DNA from: Acidobacteriota bacterium
Lineage (GTDB): Bacteria; Acidobacteriota; Terriglobia; Acidoferrales; UBA7541
Reading direction: 5' to 3'
NCBI GenBank assembly: GCA_019239815.1
Contig: JAFAZL010000938.1
Coordinates: 1-5,837, forward strand
Length of the DNA: 5,837 bases
This document shows, piece by piece, positions 5,762 through 5,837 of this stretch. Numbering within the stretch: the stretch's first letter is position 1; each line of letters starts with the position of its first letter. The translations under genes were made by a program, and so were the position numbers. Below the pieces are notes generated by a model that made no database searches, had not been told where the DNA came from, and was given only the letters and a program-made list of their open reading frames with translations.

Positions 5762-5837
5762 CTAGTCTACACGGTCAACCAGCACGACACGCTCTTCATT
5801 ATCGATCTCACGCAGCCGCACTTCGATGATTTCGGTG
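5762..5837 (-). CDS. pyrR: 3' end of probable PyrR bifunctional regulator (partial, cut by window edge)
   Basis: Only the last 24 codons and a TAG stop (5764-5762) lie in the window; the rest is beyond the right edge. The visible peptide includes EIIEVRLREIDNEERVVLV, which resembles the C-terminal strand of PyrR proteins that follows their GKNxPTS segment. PyrR is a UMP/UTP-sensing RNA-binding regulator of pyrimidine operons, and often also a weak uracil phosphoribosyltransferase. The call rests on this short match and on the position 58 bp upstream of pyrB on the same strand, which is the classic pyrR-pyrB-pyrC order. The diagnostic phosphoribosyl-binding loop is not visible, so the identity is probable rather than proven. 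Confidence 0.7.
   Translation of the reverse strand, partial: TEIIEVRLREIDNEERVVLVDRVD

Overview
This is ordinary chromosomal bacterial DNA of moderately high GC, with no mobile element, CRISPR array, tRNA or rRNA that I can see. The style of the proteins suggests Acidobacteriota (Terriglobia-like) or a relative: a small one-pass membrane protein with a YHS/TRASH-type cysteine motif, a Glu/Leu/Phe/Val dehydrogenase, a stand-alone ThiD, and a pyrR-pyrB-pyrC operon. This placement rests on recognising protein styles, not on a search, and is moderate at best.

Layout. Positions 1-315 hold no supportable gene, only a plausible sigma70-type promoter (170-199). On the plus strand follow a 113-aa YHS-motif membrane protein (316-657), a 132-bp gap with a perfect 8-bp inverted repeat, a glutamate dehydrogenase-family gene (790-2091), a 273-bp gap rich in hairpins, and thiD (2365-3261). 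After a short convergent gap the minus strand carries, in transcription order, the last 24 codons of a gene that looks like pyrR (cut by the window edge), pyrB (5703-4618) and pyrC (4631-3342). pyrB and pyrC overlap by 14 bp.

How the genes work together. pyrB and pyrC encode steps 2 and 3 of de novo pyrimidine synthesis: carbamoyl phosphate plus aspartate to carbamoyl aspartate, then to dihydroorotate. PyrR would be the UMP-sensing regulator of the same operon. ThiD makes the pyrimidine half of thiamine and stands alone, with no TPP riboswitch found upstream. The dehydrogenase would normally link glutamate and 2-oxoglutarate.

The most unusual observation is in the dehydrogenase. Substrate-site lysines K87 and K111, the catalytic-site aspartate D163 and the NAD-binding GxGxxG are all present. 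The nearly invariant active-site lysine of the GGAKGG signature is methionine (M123, codon ATG at 1156-1158). This may be a non-catalytic or regulatory paralogue, or an AAG-to-ATG sequence error. Smaller points are a roughly 50-residue extra tail on PyrB, several clear hairpins between genes, and an apparent excess of the palindrome CGATCG.
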